Assembly (NCBI GenBank): GCA_963576735.1
Contig: OY755171.1
Coordinates: forward strand, 15,934,001-15,998,000
Direction: 5' to 3'
Length of the DNA: 64,000 nucleotides
From: Bedellia somnulentella
Taxonomy: Eukaryota > Arthropoda > Insecta > Lepidoptera > Bedelliidae
Shown: positions 32,109 through 42,485 of the stretch, in pieces
How the letters are laid out: the number at the start of each line of letters is the position of its first letter
How positions within the stretch are numbered: the first letter of the stretch is position 1
Notes under the pieces: generated by a model
Seen by the model: only the letters and a program-made list of their open reading frames with translations
Databases searched by the model: none
Told to the model about the DNA's origin: nothing
Position numbers and translations under genes: made by a program

Positions 32109-32455
32109 TGTTTCTTCGCATTTGTGATAGGTGAACTTCTCTTTGCTCATCTGTTTCGGCAGCAAGAGCAGCACGCTGACGATCTCTCTCATTCTGAAGG
32201 GCAAGCACGAGTTATCGACACGATAACGGTTAGAATGAGATGGCAGTATACGATACTAAGTAAGTGCGTAAAAGATGGCTGCTTTATCCCACGCGGTAAC
32301 TTGTTTAAATACGGCTCGTGCTTGCCCTGCTGAAGTCTTTGTTTTTTTCCGATGGGTGTTTCGTTCTCCCTTACGCGACTTTTCCTTAAAGCATCCTTTG
32401 CTTTTCTATCTAGGCCCGCAGGTAAACAAAATAGTAACAAGTAGGCTAAAGTCAT
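32109..32455 (-). pseudogene. Helitron N-terminal Arg/Glu-rich repeat region (split by MITE)
   Basis: Minus-strand coding with the charged repeats found upstream of the Rep domain in insect Helitrons: RKAKDALRKSRVRENETP and GKKQRLQ, then, beyond an inserted MITE (32199-32327), NERDRQRAALAAETDEQREV and HLSQMRRN. When the MITE and one target copy are ignored, the two parts fall in the same frame. No Rep (HUH) or helicase core is present between here and 32108. The homology is by motif style only. Confidence 0.55.
32199..32327. mobile_element. 129-bp MITE inserted in the Helitron remnant
   Basis: Perfect 13-bp terminal inverted repeats GGGCAAGCACGAG and CTCGTGCTTGCCC. Flanks are similar 7-8 bases (TTCTGAA left, TGCTGAA right on plus), compatible with an aged hAT-type duplication. 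The interior (CGGTTAGAATGAGATGGCAG, TACGATACTAAGTAA) recurs at 4972-5087. No coding capacity. Confidence 0.75.
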
Positions 32456-32610
32456 AATAACAAATATTATAACTACCTGTTAAAAAAACTATAAAATAAA
32501 CGGACAGTAAAACTTATCTCTCAAAAACTATCACTAATTCACTAAAAAAACTCAGAGTGATTTAAGAACTTATCACTAAAAAGTATAAAATAAAAAACAA
32601 AAACAAAAAC

Positions 32611-33572
32611 TTCAAATTAAAAACTAAACAGAAAAATTAAATATTATTATTTTTTATTTAAAAAAGAACCGCCTTCAAAAATCCAACTGAAAAGTATAAA
32701 ATAATTTTTATTTATTTTATTATGTACAACTATATTCAACTTCTTCTTTTTGAAGTCGGTGCCAAACAGACAAATCCAAAATGAAAATTGCTACATAGAG
32801 AAAACTATAATAAATCAATCGATAGTGCCTCAACAACAGTAGGTAACACAATCGCGCTCAAAAATCAAGAAATTTCTTCCGCTCGCAACGACGTCGCTTT
32901 ATATAGGATGGAATTGGGGGACAGTGAGCGGTGCTTAGCCTGGTGTGCATGCGTCGCACTCCGCAGAGAAATTATCATAATATACATGTCACCGTAAAAC
33001 TGTATATACTAGTAAATTATAATTTTAGATAGATAGCGAAATAGTAAACTAACGTTAGGTTAAGTTATGTAAGATTATCAGATTTCAAACTAACAGAATT
33101 AACAATACGACAGAGACATGCATGCACCGAGTTGGCACAACCAATACTTCTAACACTTTGTAAAAAGACGATCGAGAATCTAAATCACTACATAGTATAA
33201 GACAAAGTCGCTTTCTCTCTCCCTGTCTGGGATATACGGACATCCTTATGTATACTTTAATCTGTAAAACTACGAAATGAATTATGATGCGATTTTTTTT
33301 ATTAATTGATTAAAAAGGAAGGTTTACAAGGATGACATACGCTGATGGGGTGGAAAACTCACTCAACTTGGGCGGGCGGGCCACTAATATTCGTTCTTCT
33401 TTGTCATGAAAATTGGTTTGGCACCGACTTCAAAAAGAAGAAGTTGAATAGAGTTGTACATAATAAAATAAATAAAAATTATTTTATACTTTTCAGTTGG
33501 ATTTTTGAAGGCGGTTCTTTTTTAAATAAAAAATAATAATATTTAATTTTTCTGTTTAGTTTTTAATTTGAA
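32611..33572. repeat. 157-bp inverted repeat pair with 648-bp spacer
   Basis: The arms 32611-32767 and 33416-33572 are reverse complements with, by my reading, one mismatch in 157 (CTATATTC versus CTCTATTC). The outer ends read TTCAAATTAAAAAC and the inner ends TCGGTGCCAAAC. Pairing continues weakly outward over AAAAAC units. The inner end GGCACCGACTTCAAAAAG resembles the unit start of the 31151 array. The spacer holds a CpG-bearing stretch (32850-32990) and part of another repeat (33190-33345). Confidence 0.9.
33190..33345 (-). repeat. End of the CGACCCGCC repeat
   Basis: CATAGTATAAGACAAAGTCGC, TACGGACATCC, TAAAACTACG and ATGCGATTTTTTTT match the reverse complement of 51485-51595. This is the same repeat family as 50911-51600. 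Confidence 0.7.
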
Positions 33573-34019
33573 GTTTTTTATTTCGTAAAATGAAAAAACT
33601 AGGTGAAAAATACCTAATTTAAATTAGAAAATGGATAAACAATGACTTATGTCATAAATTAATTTAAAAAAACGTAACGAATTAATTCTTTGCTTCTTAG
33701 TTTTCTTCACGTCACAGCATTACATTCGTATTTTTATATTCATTCTTATTTTAGCAGAACAAAAGATGAATAAAAGCTTGCTGGATGCCGATAGCATCTT
33801 AAACCGATAACTAACAATTTCTCAAAACGTATGTTTAACAAAATATACAACGACACAGAAAATAACAATCAAATACAGAGTATGCTAAAAAGTAGAAGTT
33901 CAAATATTGAGGAATAAAATGGCAGGTATGCTAAATAAAACTGACTATGAACAGTATGTGCGTAACTCAAAAAACTTATGGCATATTTTTTTCACGTATT
34001 TTATTTAAAGAGCATGTAT
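33573..34019. other. No recognisable feature
   Basis: Nothing supported. Confidence 0.4.
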
Positions 34020-34312
34020 TAATTTTAATTCTACTTGTGACCGTCCATTTTTATTATTTAATTTTAATTTGTACCTATTTAATTTTAATCGATTTCATTT
34101 AAATTCTATCTTATTTTTAATCAATTCGAATTTTTATTTCAATGCTTTTATTTCAAATTTTAATAATTGTAATCTTATTGTGTGGTTTTTTTTCTTTTCT
34201 TATCTCTGCATGTTTAATTTTAATCGATGTTATTTTGTATGTGAACTATGGGTCACCGTTGCCTGAAATAAATGAATTTTATTTTTATTTTTTTATTTTT
34301 ATTAAAAAAAAG
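34020..34312 (+). repeat. Probable LINE 3' UTR end
   Basis: TATGGGTCACCGTTGCCTG followed by AAATAAATGAATTTTATTTTT and T/A-rich units looks like a polyadenylated retrotransposon 3' end. No coding region is attached. Weak. Confidence 0.35.
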
Positions 34313-34317
34313 ATGGG

Positions 34318-34414
34318 TGTAAACGAAGCTAAAGAGGTTTGCGAGGATCGAACAAAGTGGCGATCAATAGTCTCTGCATATCCCAATGGGAAATAATGAC
34401 TTCAGTATATGTAT
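34318..34414 (+). repeat. LINE-S 3' end with intact final codons
   Basis: The frame EVCEDRTKWRSIVSAYPNGK ends in TAA and passes into CTTCAGTATATGTATG. This copy shows that the shared 3' segment overlaps the last codons of the LINE. Confidence 0.8.
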
Positions 34415-34444
34415 GTAAGTATTTTATGACTTTGGTTTATTTAA

Positions 34445-34745
34445 TATATAGAATAGAATAGAAAATTCTTTATTGTACATCAAATATGGAAAAACAATTA
34501 CAAATACACAGAATGAATTAACAAAAGTACAATTGGCGGTCTTATCACTAAAAGCGATCTCTTCCAGACAACCTTTGAATGGAGAGGTCAATAAATTAGA
34601 GTCATGTGAGATAGATGTACAACAACTAAACTACACAAACAATACAACAATCCAGTCATACTTAAATCTAGTTACAAAATAATAAACTATTAACAAACAT
34701 ATAAATACTATGATACAATAAATTAAAACTTATAATATATATAAA
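34445..34745 (-). repeat. LINE 3' end with TTCTA-type tail
   Basis: The longest of three related copies (also 1358 and 55214): AGAATAGAATAGAAAATTC, TTTATTGTACATCAAA, GTACAATTGGCGGTC and CTCTTCCAGACAACC. Confidence 0.6.
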
Positions 34746-35251
34746 TATACCTCAGATAAGAAGACAAAGCCACCATCATGTGCCTGTATACAGAATATAT
34801 CTACTTCCATCATCACTCGAGCGCGCTCTTTTAATGATCTACGACCTATCATTATACGACCCTCTCGCATTTCTTTTACTTCTACTTAGTCTTACGTTTA
34901 ACGTTAATTTTTGATAAAACTTATAAATGTGCTCTTTTGTGCTGGATAAGAATAATTGTATTCCATCTCATTTATTAGTTGTATGAAGCATGTTAGCCTT
35001 TATAACTTTTAGGAGATAAGGTTGTCACCGTCAATCATCGATTTGATTTTCCTTAACCTTGTTAATTTTCCGAAGTGGCTGAGATCTTATAGATTCTGAA
35101 GCGCTGCCTTACTGTTATTCTGTATATATTACTGATTATTCTTTCTTGGAATGCTATTTGCCGTGTTATGTAGATATGTTTTACGATTATATACTCCTTC
35201 TTTTCCGGGATTCATGGTATCACTCCACTATATTTTGCTATAAACCTCGTC
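34746..35251. other. No recognisable feature
   Basis: Nothing firm. Confidence 0.35.
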
Positions 35252-35345
35252 AGAGTACATATACATACAGACATATACTCAGGCCATTAGTTCCCATTAT
35301 GGTTGGCAGATACTTTTGATCACCACTTCGGCAAAGTGTTTCTAA
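35252..35345 (-). repeat. LINE-S 3' end fragment
   Basis: ACATACAGACATATACTCAGGCC then GGTTGGCAGATACTTTTGATC on the plus strand. Confidence 0.55.
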
Positions 35346-35681
35346 CAATTCATCTACAAGGGTTTAATAAGACATAGATAATGTTTCACATCCGTTATAG
35401 TTCTTATTTAAAACCATGTTTTATGGGCACCAAGTTTTAACATATTTCGTGATCTTGTCACTAACATAATTAAATAAAATAAATCTCAGCATTTACGCTG
35501 ATTACATGCAGTATATATGTCAGTTTGTTTTTGATGCTGACTCGCTGAACAGGGAGATGTGACTGAATTATTAATGTTAAAGCGACTGGCAACGTGCCCA
35601 CTTCTCGTACATCATACCGTTGCTGTTTAGAAGGACTTGTCACAATCGTATTGTTTGCTGAATTCCTTAGAAATTCAAACT

Positions 35682-36140
35682 CAAATGTTTACGCCATATA
35701 TACCCGAAGGGGTTGGCAGAGGCACTAATACTTTTGAACATTACGTGACCTTGTCACCTGGTGTTCAGAGTACCCACGTTTTGCTCGGACAGTGTGAGTA
35801 AAGAGATTATTCCATTTGTCTGAATGAAGACGTCTGAAAGCCACAGAATCTGAATTCAGACTAGTGGAATAACGTTCAAACTGAAATTTGTGTAGTGGAA
35901 TAACAAGCGTCTGCGGCAGTAACTTCGAAGGACGTCTGAATTCAGCAACGACAAAGTGTAATGGAATAAGCTCTTAAGTATAATTTTCGTCATGATCTTT
36001 TCCCTCACCGTTTACAACCATGATAAGTTAACCACACATATGAATTTACAAAAGACAAATTGATGTAGGCCCGACCCGGGATTTAAACCCTCACCGCCTG
36101 TAAGATGAGAAGTGTACTACCTACTGAGCTATCACGGTTG
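35682..36140 (-). repeat. Rep2 SINE split by a MITE
   Basis: The 3' end at left reads ACGCCATATATACCCGAAGGGG, body CACCTGGTGTTCAGAGTACCC. After the MITE it resumes at TCCCTCACCGTTTACAACC, and the tRNA-like head ends GAGCTATCACGGTTG. Part of the central body next to the insertion is also missing. Confidence 0.85.
35802..35974. mobile_element. Second copy of the TTA/TAA MITE
   Basis: 173 bp, ends AGAGATTATTCCATT and AATGGAATAAGCTCT (TIR 14 of 15), flanked by TAA at 35799-35801 and 35975-35977. The interior (GACGTCTGAA, AGCCACAGAATCTGAATTCA, AACAAGCGTCTGCGGCAG) is the reverse complement of 195-388. Confidence 0.85.
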
Positions 36141-36539
36141 CTATTTTTCGAAACTTCCTGGTATTAATCATGGTGGAAACTTTTCCTTTCAGTGAGAGCA
36201 ATCAGGTTCCTCGTGTTCCCGCTAATAGATCTAGTTTGTATCAAAATACATAGGGCTGTAATTTCATTCTTACAAATATAATAGCTTAGATTTTTTCTAG
36301 CTTTCTTTTTTTGTTATTATTTTCTTGGTTTAAGTGGTTAAAGATTTGTAAACGTATTTCCTCTCCATTCAGTAAGTCATTCGAACCAAAAATTGTAACC
36401 TGAGATACAGGCGATGAGCCTAGTTCGGGTGCAGTCGATATGAAATAATTTATACTCCTTTTTTTTAAATAAATTATTATATTTAGTATGTGAAATAATT
36501 GTCGTCTGGTTTTCAGCTATCCTTTTTATTCACGATTTG

Positions 36540-36788
36540 CTTTGGCAGTGTATTCACGTGATAAGGGGCAACCTTATCACCGTTTTGTACGAATACATTT
36601 TCACATGACTAGGAACAACATAGGTATATGGATTTCCTTACGATGTTTTCCCTCGGCGTTAACAACCATGACAAATTAAAACATATGTCTTTAGAAAGAC
36701 AAAATGGTGTTGGCCCGACACGGTATTTGAACCCTCATAGTCTGCACAGTAAACGGTATTCCACCCACTGAGCTATCACGGCTTCTGT
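36540..36788 (-). repeat. Rep2 SINE, 3'-truncated
   Basis: The plus strand reads GTGTATTCACGTGATAAGGGG, GTTTTGTACGAATACA and TTTTCCCTCGGCGTTAACAACC, then the head GAGCTATCACGGC. Confidence 0.8.
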
Positions 36789-36892
36789 CTACCGTTTTTC
36801 TTTTGACCAATCACAACTGTAGTTTACTAACACTAATCATTGTTTTTAATTAATAAGATGATGTTCAATTTAAATGTACTCGTATCTGTCAC

Positions 36893-37030
36893 GTTGAGCC
36901 TTCGGTCCCGGGTACTATCACGGCAGTCCCAATTGCCAACCCCAACTTGGTGATGGACTTAGGCCAAACCACCCTATATAGGGTAGGCTCGAGCCCCTTG
37001 GTGGGGACATATATGGGCTGTGAGGTGAGG
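36893..37030 (+). repeat. Rep3 SINE 3' fragment
   Basis: CGTTGAGCCTTCGGTCCCGGG, CCTATATAGGGTAGGCTCGAG and CCATATATG-type end correspond to the reverse complement of 20881-21005. Confidence 0.7.
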
Positions 37031-37144
37031 TATCTGTCATAGTTGCAAAGTTGCATTATATACTGTTTAAAAGAATCAACAAAATTATATTTGTTTTTTT
37101 AATAATTGGAGTTACACATTCAAAAGGGATGCTCATAAGTATGT

Positions 37145-37366
37145 GTCATATATATATACTCACGGCTATAAATCCCAGAAATTCCTCAGCCACTTTTGGA
37201 AAGTTAAGTGGGGAAAAGATGATAAAATAAAGGTTGTTGGTGATGGGTCTCTAACCGCATCGCCCAAAAATCCCTTTAAAGCCCCAATACCGTTAGTCGC
37301 CTCTTACGTACACCCGCCGGAAGAATTGGGTAGTGCTATTCTAAGCCGACACAACGCAGCACAGAT
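37145..37366 (-). repeat. Rep1 copy
   Basis: Tail ATATATATACTCACGGC; body AAGTTAAGTGGGGAAAAGATG and GTCGCCTCTTACGTACACCC; head AAGCCGACACAACGC. Lacks the CTAGAAGGGGTAGCC part. Confidence 0.85.
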
Positions 37367-37663
37367 GTATGTGTCATCATAAGCTAAAAGATAACAATCT
37401 TATGTTACTTCGTTTACAAATGACTAATCATAAAGGTATGTCTGGTCTGGCTCACTCTAAAACCCAAGTTGTGAACGTGTCATTTCAAAACGATCTTAAT
37501 CTGGACAAGGATATCCGGTAGACCCACTAATGATTGTTTATCAGGGTCTGAATCAGCACTAGCTGAAGCGAAATATTAGCAAACTTGGAGTAATAGGTTG
37601 ACACTGAATATCTATTTGCGTTTTGAAAAGACGATATTACGACAAGCTGCTTAAAATCTTCGG

Positions 37664-37862
37664 AACGATGAGGGAAAATCGTGAGGAAAACCACATGGCT
37701 AAGGTGTATTTAGTCATGTGACAGTGTATTCGTACAAAACGGCGTGAAGCCTGCCCCCTATCACGTGAGTACACCGTCCAAGAAAAACGTTGGGTACCTT
37801 GAACACCAGGTGACAATATCCAGGGGATCTACGGTGTGAACCATTCAGTTGAGTTGAGTTTT
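37664..37862 (+). repeat. Rep2 SINE, 5'-truncated
   Basis: CACATGGCTAAGGTGTATTTAG, TCATGTGACAGTGTATTCG, CCCTATCACGTGAGTACACC, ACACCAGGTGACAATATCC and tail GTTGAGTTGAGTTTT. Confidence 0.8.
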
Positions 37863-38393
37863 CATATGTATATTTGTAATAGTATCCAAGTATATTGTTC
37901 GCGCCAGATTATTAAGTTTTTGTTTTCTGGCAGTATGCGCTTAGCCTTAGCCTATTCTATATATTGATTAATTGATGGATGGTAACTTGACTTGTCATGA
38001 CTTAATTATTGATGGCGATTTTGTATTGTAATTATTTTTGTATAAAGTTTGAGTATTGTGAAAATAATAGAAAGGGGCAGTGAATATATTTGATTATTTA
38101 TGTTGTGAATCGGTGGAATTGTAGACAATATAAAAGTGATCTCGGTTGACACAAAACTTTGATGTACATGCGGTGTACGCGTTGAATCAGAAACCATCTG
38201 ATGAAGATATTCGCGGAATACAAAAGAAAGCAAGAAAATATTCACTACATACGATATCCTTTGGCCAGAGAACCGTATTTTAATCAAAGACTGGATGCAT
38301 TCAGATCTGAACAAAATAGTGAGAAGAGAAAACTCTTCAGCAATTCTGGGAGATCGAAGAGCCACAAACAAGGAACGGAAGTAAGTTTGTATT

Positions 38394-38682
38394 AAATGGT
38401 AGCAGAGCGTTATACACGAACCGATACGATACAATACGTAAGAGCCGATTTGGATGGCAATATCAGTAGAGCACCACCACGGAGGACGCATTTAGATCAA
38501 ATAGACAATGTGATCCAAAAAGGCAGGCGGCCGGAGTCTGAAGAATAAAAGGGCAGAAAATTTAAAAAAAATATATGTATGTAAATTAAGCTTGAAAGGT
38601 TTGCCAGAATCGTAATAAGTGGTGATCTACTGTTTATTTCTACTTCAAGGGGGGCAAATGGCATGAGTATATGAATGTATGC
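38394..38682 (+). pseudogene. LINE-S C-terminal end, frame-broken
   Basis: The plus strand encodes VAERYTRTDTIQYVRADLDG, then RAPPRRTHLDQIDNVIQKGR and RPESEE before a stop, the same GRPR-x-DQI-x-x-V-x-x-x-K linker as other LINE-S ends. After a diverged gap come TTTGCCAGAATCG and GGCATGAGTATATGAATG, the tail. A 161-codon open frame on the opposite strand over this region is an antisense shadow. Confidence 0.65.
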
Positions 38683-39004
38683 CTGGAGGATTGAATATAT
38701 AATCTGAAATTGTACCTACAATATTCAGAGATTTTTATTTAATTATAAAATTTCAGTTACCACTTCAATATATAATGACAAAGAAAAGGCTAAAAACTAC
38801 AACCCATCTACTTAAATAGGGGTCTAAAAGGAAAACCAAGAAGGAAATACAGTCAGTATTTCAAATATGCATACGTAGAGTATTGGTCACGGTAGAGCCC
38901 TGGTTGAAACTATTACATATACACTATGATAAAGTTTTTACCACGCAACGCAACGCAAGCAACATTGTTTATTAGATAGTTTAACTTGAAGGCCTATACA
39001 AGTA
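38683..39004. other. No recognisable feature
   Basis: Nothing supported. Confidence 0.4.
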
Positions 39005-39122
39005 GGAGGAGGCTTGTAAAGCGGAGTATGTTACCTGAGGAGTGAGAAACTGACAGATTTTGTACGGATAATCTGTCAGTTTCTCATTTCTCATATTACA
39101 TACTCGCTCTCAAAAGCCTCAT
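39005..39122. mobile_element. Hairpin MITE (copy 1)
   Basis: About 118 bp, almost entirely self-complementary. A perfect 16-bp inner stem, GAGAAACTGACAGATT (39044-39059) with AATCTGTCAGTTTCTC (39070-39085), has a 10-base loop. Outer arms GGCTTGTAAAGCGGAGTATG and CATACTCGCTCTCAAAAGCC pair imperfectly. Related to 52770-52887. Confidence 0.7.
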
Positions 39123-40254
39123 GCTACGCGAGTCATAGTATAACAAAACAAATGACTAAGGATTTTTAATACGATCGTACACTTAATGGAATAACATATA
39201 TTTAAGAGACTAAACTAGACTAGAAAATAAAAAATAGGCACAAAGGCAACTTCTTTTGGTAGATTCACAAAGAATGATTTCAATAAAAAGAGCTAAATCG
39301 AACAAAAAAGCCTATATACCTAATTCAGATTAATCAAGAGTGCTTACTAAAACTTTCATCTCTTGTTCTCAGTACCCTAAATAGTCCGTCATTTAGATAA
39401 AACAGTCAGCCGTTTTAAATCTAGCTCTTACAATAATGACGCAATGAGCGCCGCAATGAAAGTCAGTCTACACTGAGAGAGCTCTTCAATATCTTTCCTG
39501 TAATTTGGAATATAATAATGACTGTAGTTAAGTAGCAATTGTTTTTTGTTCTACAAAGGGTTTGTTGAGAGTGAAATGTAAGTGAATCGTTTTTGGGACC
39601 GAACTATAAATGTATTGTGATTTTACATATTGAGAATTTGTGAGCGAAACTGTTATTAAGAATACTAAGTATGCATCGGGCTACAAATAAAATAAAAAAA
39701 AACAAGTAGGTGTTTAAAAAGGTATAAGAGAAGTCAAAATAGGAACCAAAATGCGAAATACGTGGGTAAATGGAAAACCCAAAATAAAGAGAAAACACTT
39801 CAAAACGAGAGTAGGCACATAAGCATAAGGTTTTGATAAAATAACATAGCGGTATATAAATATACATTATTATATAGCTATATGTCGGCTCCTTAAATGT
39901 CTCTGTGATGAGATAAAATTGTGTTAGGAATTCTGTACTGATAAATAATAATATATTAAGTAATTTGGTACTACAAGGAATTAGATTGTTTTTTGTAAAA
40001 GAACTTTTATTGCAATATGCTAATGGAATGTGTTTTACTAAACCAACAACAAGAATAACCCTGAAGCGTAGAAAATTATATCTTTGTTTATTATTTGCTT
40101 CTGCAATTTTCAGGTAAAGGTATATTCCTATTTTAAGGTATTTTCTCTAGTGTAAAAAATAATACTGCTATAATGCAGACACATTTTAACCATCACGGTG
40201 TAAATATTTTTATTTTATTTACAACAGCTGGTACACAGTAAGACTAAGTACTAA
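39123..40254. other. No recognisable feature
   Basis: AT-rich; the 87-codon minus frame at 39604-39867 is low complexity (Phe/Tyr/Leu rich) with no known motif. Confidence 0.4.
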
Positions 40255-40486
40255 GATGTGTAGTGTCGGCTTAGAATAGCACTTCCTCGTTTCTTCCGGT
40301 GGTAGTACATAAGAGGTGACTAACGGTATTGTAGCTTTCAGGGATTTTATGGGCGATGTGGTTGGAGACCCAACACTAACAATCTTTATATTACTATCTT
40401 TTCCCCACCCAAAAGTGGCTGGGAAATTTTTAATTCCTTGGCTCACCCTTCTAGGGATTTATAGTCGTGAGTATATATGTATGTAT
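40255..40486 (+). repeat. Rep1 copy, full length
   Basis: Head GTGTAGTGTCGGCTTAGAATAG, end TATAGTCGTGAGTATATATG. Abuts an inverted copy. Confidence 0.85.
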
Positions 40487-40738
40487 ACATACATACATAC
40501 ATATACTCACGGCTGTAAATCCCTACAAGTGGTAGCCAGAGCTGAGGAACTAGAAGTTCCTCGGCCACTTTTGGAAAGTAGAGTGGGGAAAAGATGGTAA
40601 AAATAAAGGTTGTTGGTGATGGGTCTCGAACCGCATCGCCCAAAAATCCCTTAATAGCCCCAATACCGTTAGTCGCCTCTTACGTACACCCACCGGAAGA
40701 AATGGGGTAGTGCTATTCTAAGCCGACACTACACAGCA
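40487..40738 (-). repeat. Rep1 copy, full length, tail-to-tail with previous
   Basis: Tail ACATACATACATACATATACTC at left, head AGCCGACACTACACAGCA at right. With the preceding copy it forms an inverted repeat with arms of about 235 bp and no spacer. Confidence 0.85.
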
Positions 40739-41206
40739 GTTCCTCATAAAACGGACAGCACAGGTTAGATATTTAAAGCCAGCACTTTAATATGTCTAAT
40801 TGAACAACGGGGGCGTATAGCCTCTGATGTCGAAATTTCTTTCCTTTATTTATAAGCAATAATCCCCATATGAGGTTTTCATGAACAAAAATATTCTAAT
40901 TATGTCTATTTGAAGTTGTTCTTACTCGTTATCTCTTATTCTTTAAATACGGATTATTTCTTCTATTACTGTTCACCCCTTCTTAAGCTTAGCATGATAA
41001 TAAAAAAATGTTAAATATTTCTTTTGAAGGTTAGAACCTTCAAAAGGTTTCCATTGATAAAAGCATTTTAGATCGGTTGAGAAATTTCGGAACCTATTCA
41101 TTACAGACGAACAAAAATATAAACTAACTTTTTCTCTTTACAAAAAATATAGAAAATTGTGTCTTTCCGTTGTGTTATTAATAAAAATAAACTTTTACTC
41201 AATGGT
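40739..41206. other. No recognisable feature
   Basis: Nothing supported. Confidence 0.4.
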
Positions 41207-41606
41207 AACGCCATATATCCCCGAAGAGGTGATAAAGATACTAATACTTCTTAACATACATACATATACTCACGGCTATAAATCCCTAGGAGGGGTAGCC
41301 AGAGCTAAGGAATTAGAAATTCCTCAGCCACGTTTGGAAGTTGCGTGGGGAAAAGATGGTAAAATAAAGGTTGTTGGTGATGGGTCTCCAACCGCATCGC
41401 CCAAAAATCCCTTAAAAAGCCCCAATACCGTTAGTCGCCTCTTACGTCCACCCACCGGAAGAAAAGGGGTAGTGCTATTCTAAGCCGACACTACACGGCA
41501 ACTTCTTAACATGTCACCTGGTTATCAGAGTACCCATGATTGCTTGGACCGTGCATTGACGGAACAGGGGGGCAGACCCGTCGCCGCTTTGTTCGAATAC
41601 TTTATA
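41207..41606 (-). repeat. Rep2 SINE fragment split by a Rep1 insertion
   Basis: The left piece AACGCCATATATCCCCGAAGAG and the right piece GTCACCTGGTTATCAGAGTACC join across Rep1. The head is missing. Confidence 0.8.
41258..41500 (-). repeat. Rep1 reference copy with 12-bp target duplication
   Basis: Inserted in Rep2 with ACTTCTTAACAT on both sides (41246-41257 and 41501-41512). The element therefore runs exactly from ACATACATATACTCACGG to CGACACTACACGGCA, 243 bp, which defines the Rep1 ends. A duplication of this length fits LINE-type target-primed insertion. Confidence 0.9.
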
Positions 41607-42177
41607 CCTGCTTCGTATAATAATACTGTTGGATATTTTTTTATTTTGTAGCTGTATCTATTATATGACTTAAAATTATAATGCTGAACCGCCGGACCAG
41701 AAAAAACAGAGTTCAAAAATTTGCAATTTATTAATTTATGATTTTTAAATATGATTAAAAATTATATATTATAATCGAGATTAACCAACGAATACATTTT
41801 TTTAATCATTTATGTGATATGTTTTAATTTACTCTTTTCGTAATTTTCATTCTTCTGAGTAAAAATTATGCTCGAATATTTCTCCACTTGCATAATTAAT
41901 TTAAAATCAAATAAAGAATGACAGAAATGTTCATTACTTTGCTTTATATTCACATGAGTTAATATCAAAGTGTAACCAGACGTTTAAGAAAATTTCTAAA
42001 CATATTTACTCGCAGTCACGAAATCAAATATGTTTAAATTGAATATGAGTTCAAGGCATTCAGAATATTCAGATTTTAAATACAAGAGAATAAAGTCAAT
42101 GACCGAAAAATACGATTTTATCACTAATAGAAAATAAAAATGAAATTATACAGCTTTTTTATACATTTACATTCATG
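41607..42177. other. No recognisable feature
   Basis: Nothing supported. Confidence 0.4.
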
Positions 42178-42485
42178 AACGACATGATAATTCAATGGGT
42201 AGAACACCCGCCCGTAAACAGACAGGCGTGAGTTCAAATCCCGGGTTGGGCCTGCACCAATTTGTCTTTTCTCAAGTCATATGTGTAGTTACTTTATCGT
42301 GGTTGTTAACGGTGAGGGAAAACATCGTGAGAAAACCCATATGGCCGAGTTGTACTTAGCTTTGAGTCAGTGTATTCGTACAATACGGCGATAGGCCTGT
42401 CCCCTATCACAGTCTAAGCAAAACGTGGGTACCTACTTTGGACACTAGGTGGCGCTATCACGTGTGATTTTTGGAACTGATGACC
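42178..42485 (+). repeat. Rep2 SINE
   Basis: Head AATTCAATGGGTAGAACACC; B-box-like GAGTTCAAATCCCGGGTTGG near 42231-42250; body GGTGAGGGAAAACATCGTGAG. The 3' hairpin end is missing. Confidence 0.85.

Noticed and set aside
32840..33000. Possible LTR or promoter with TTTATATAGG
   Set aside because: A single TATA-like string in the spacer of the inverted repeat; no paired copy or gene.
38006..38491. 161-codon open frame on the minus strand
   Set aside because: It is antisense to a broken LINE-S end (38394-38490), is hydrophobic and low in complexity, and shows no known motif.
42184..42260. Possible tRNA gene with B-box GTTCAAATCC
   Set aside because: Same head as several Rep2 copies with a long non-tRNA body.
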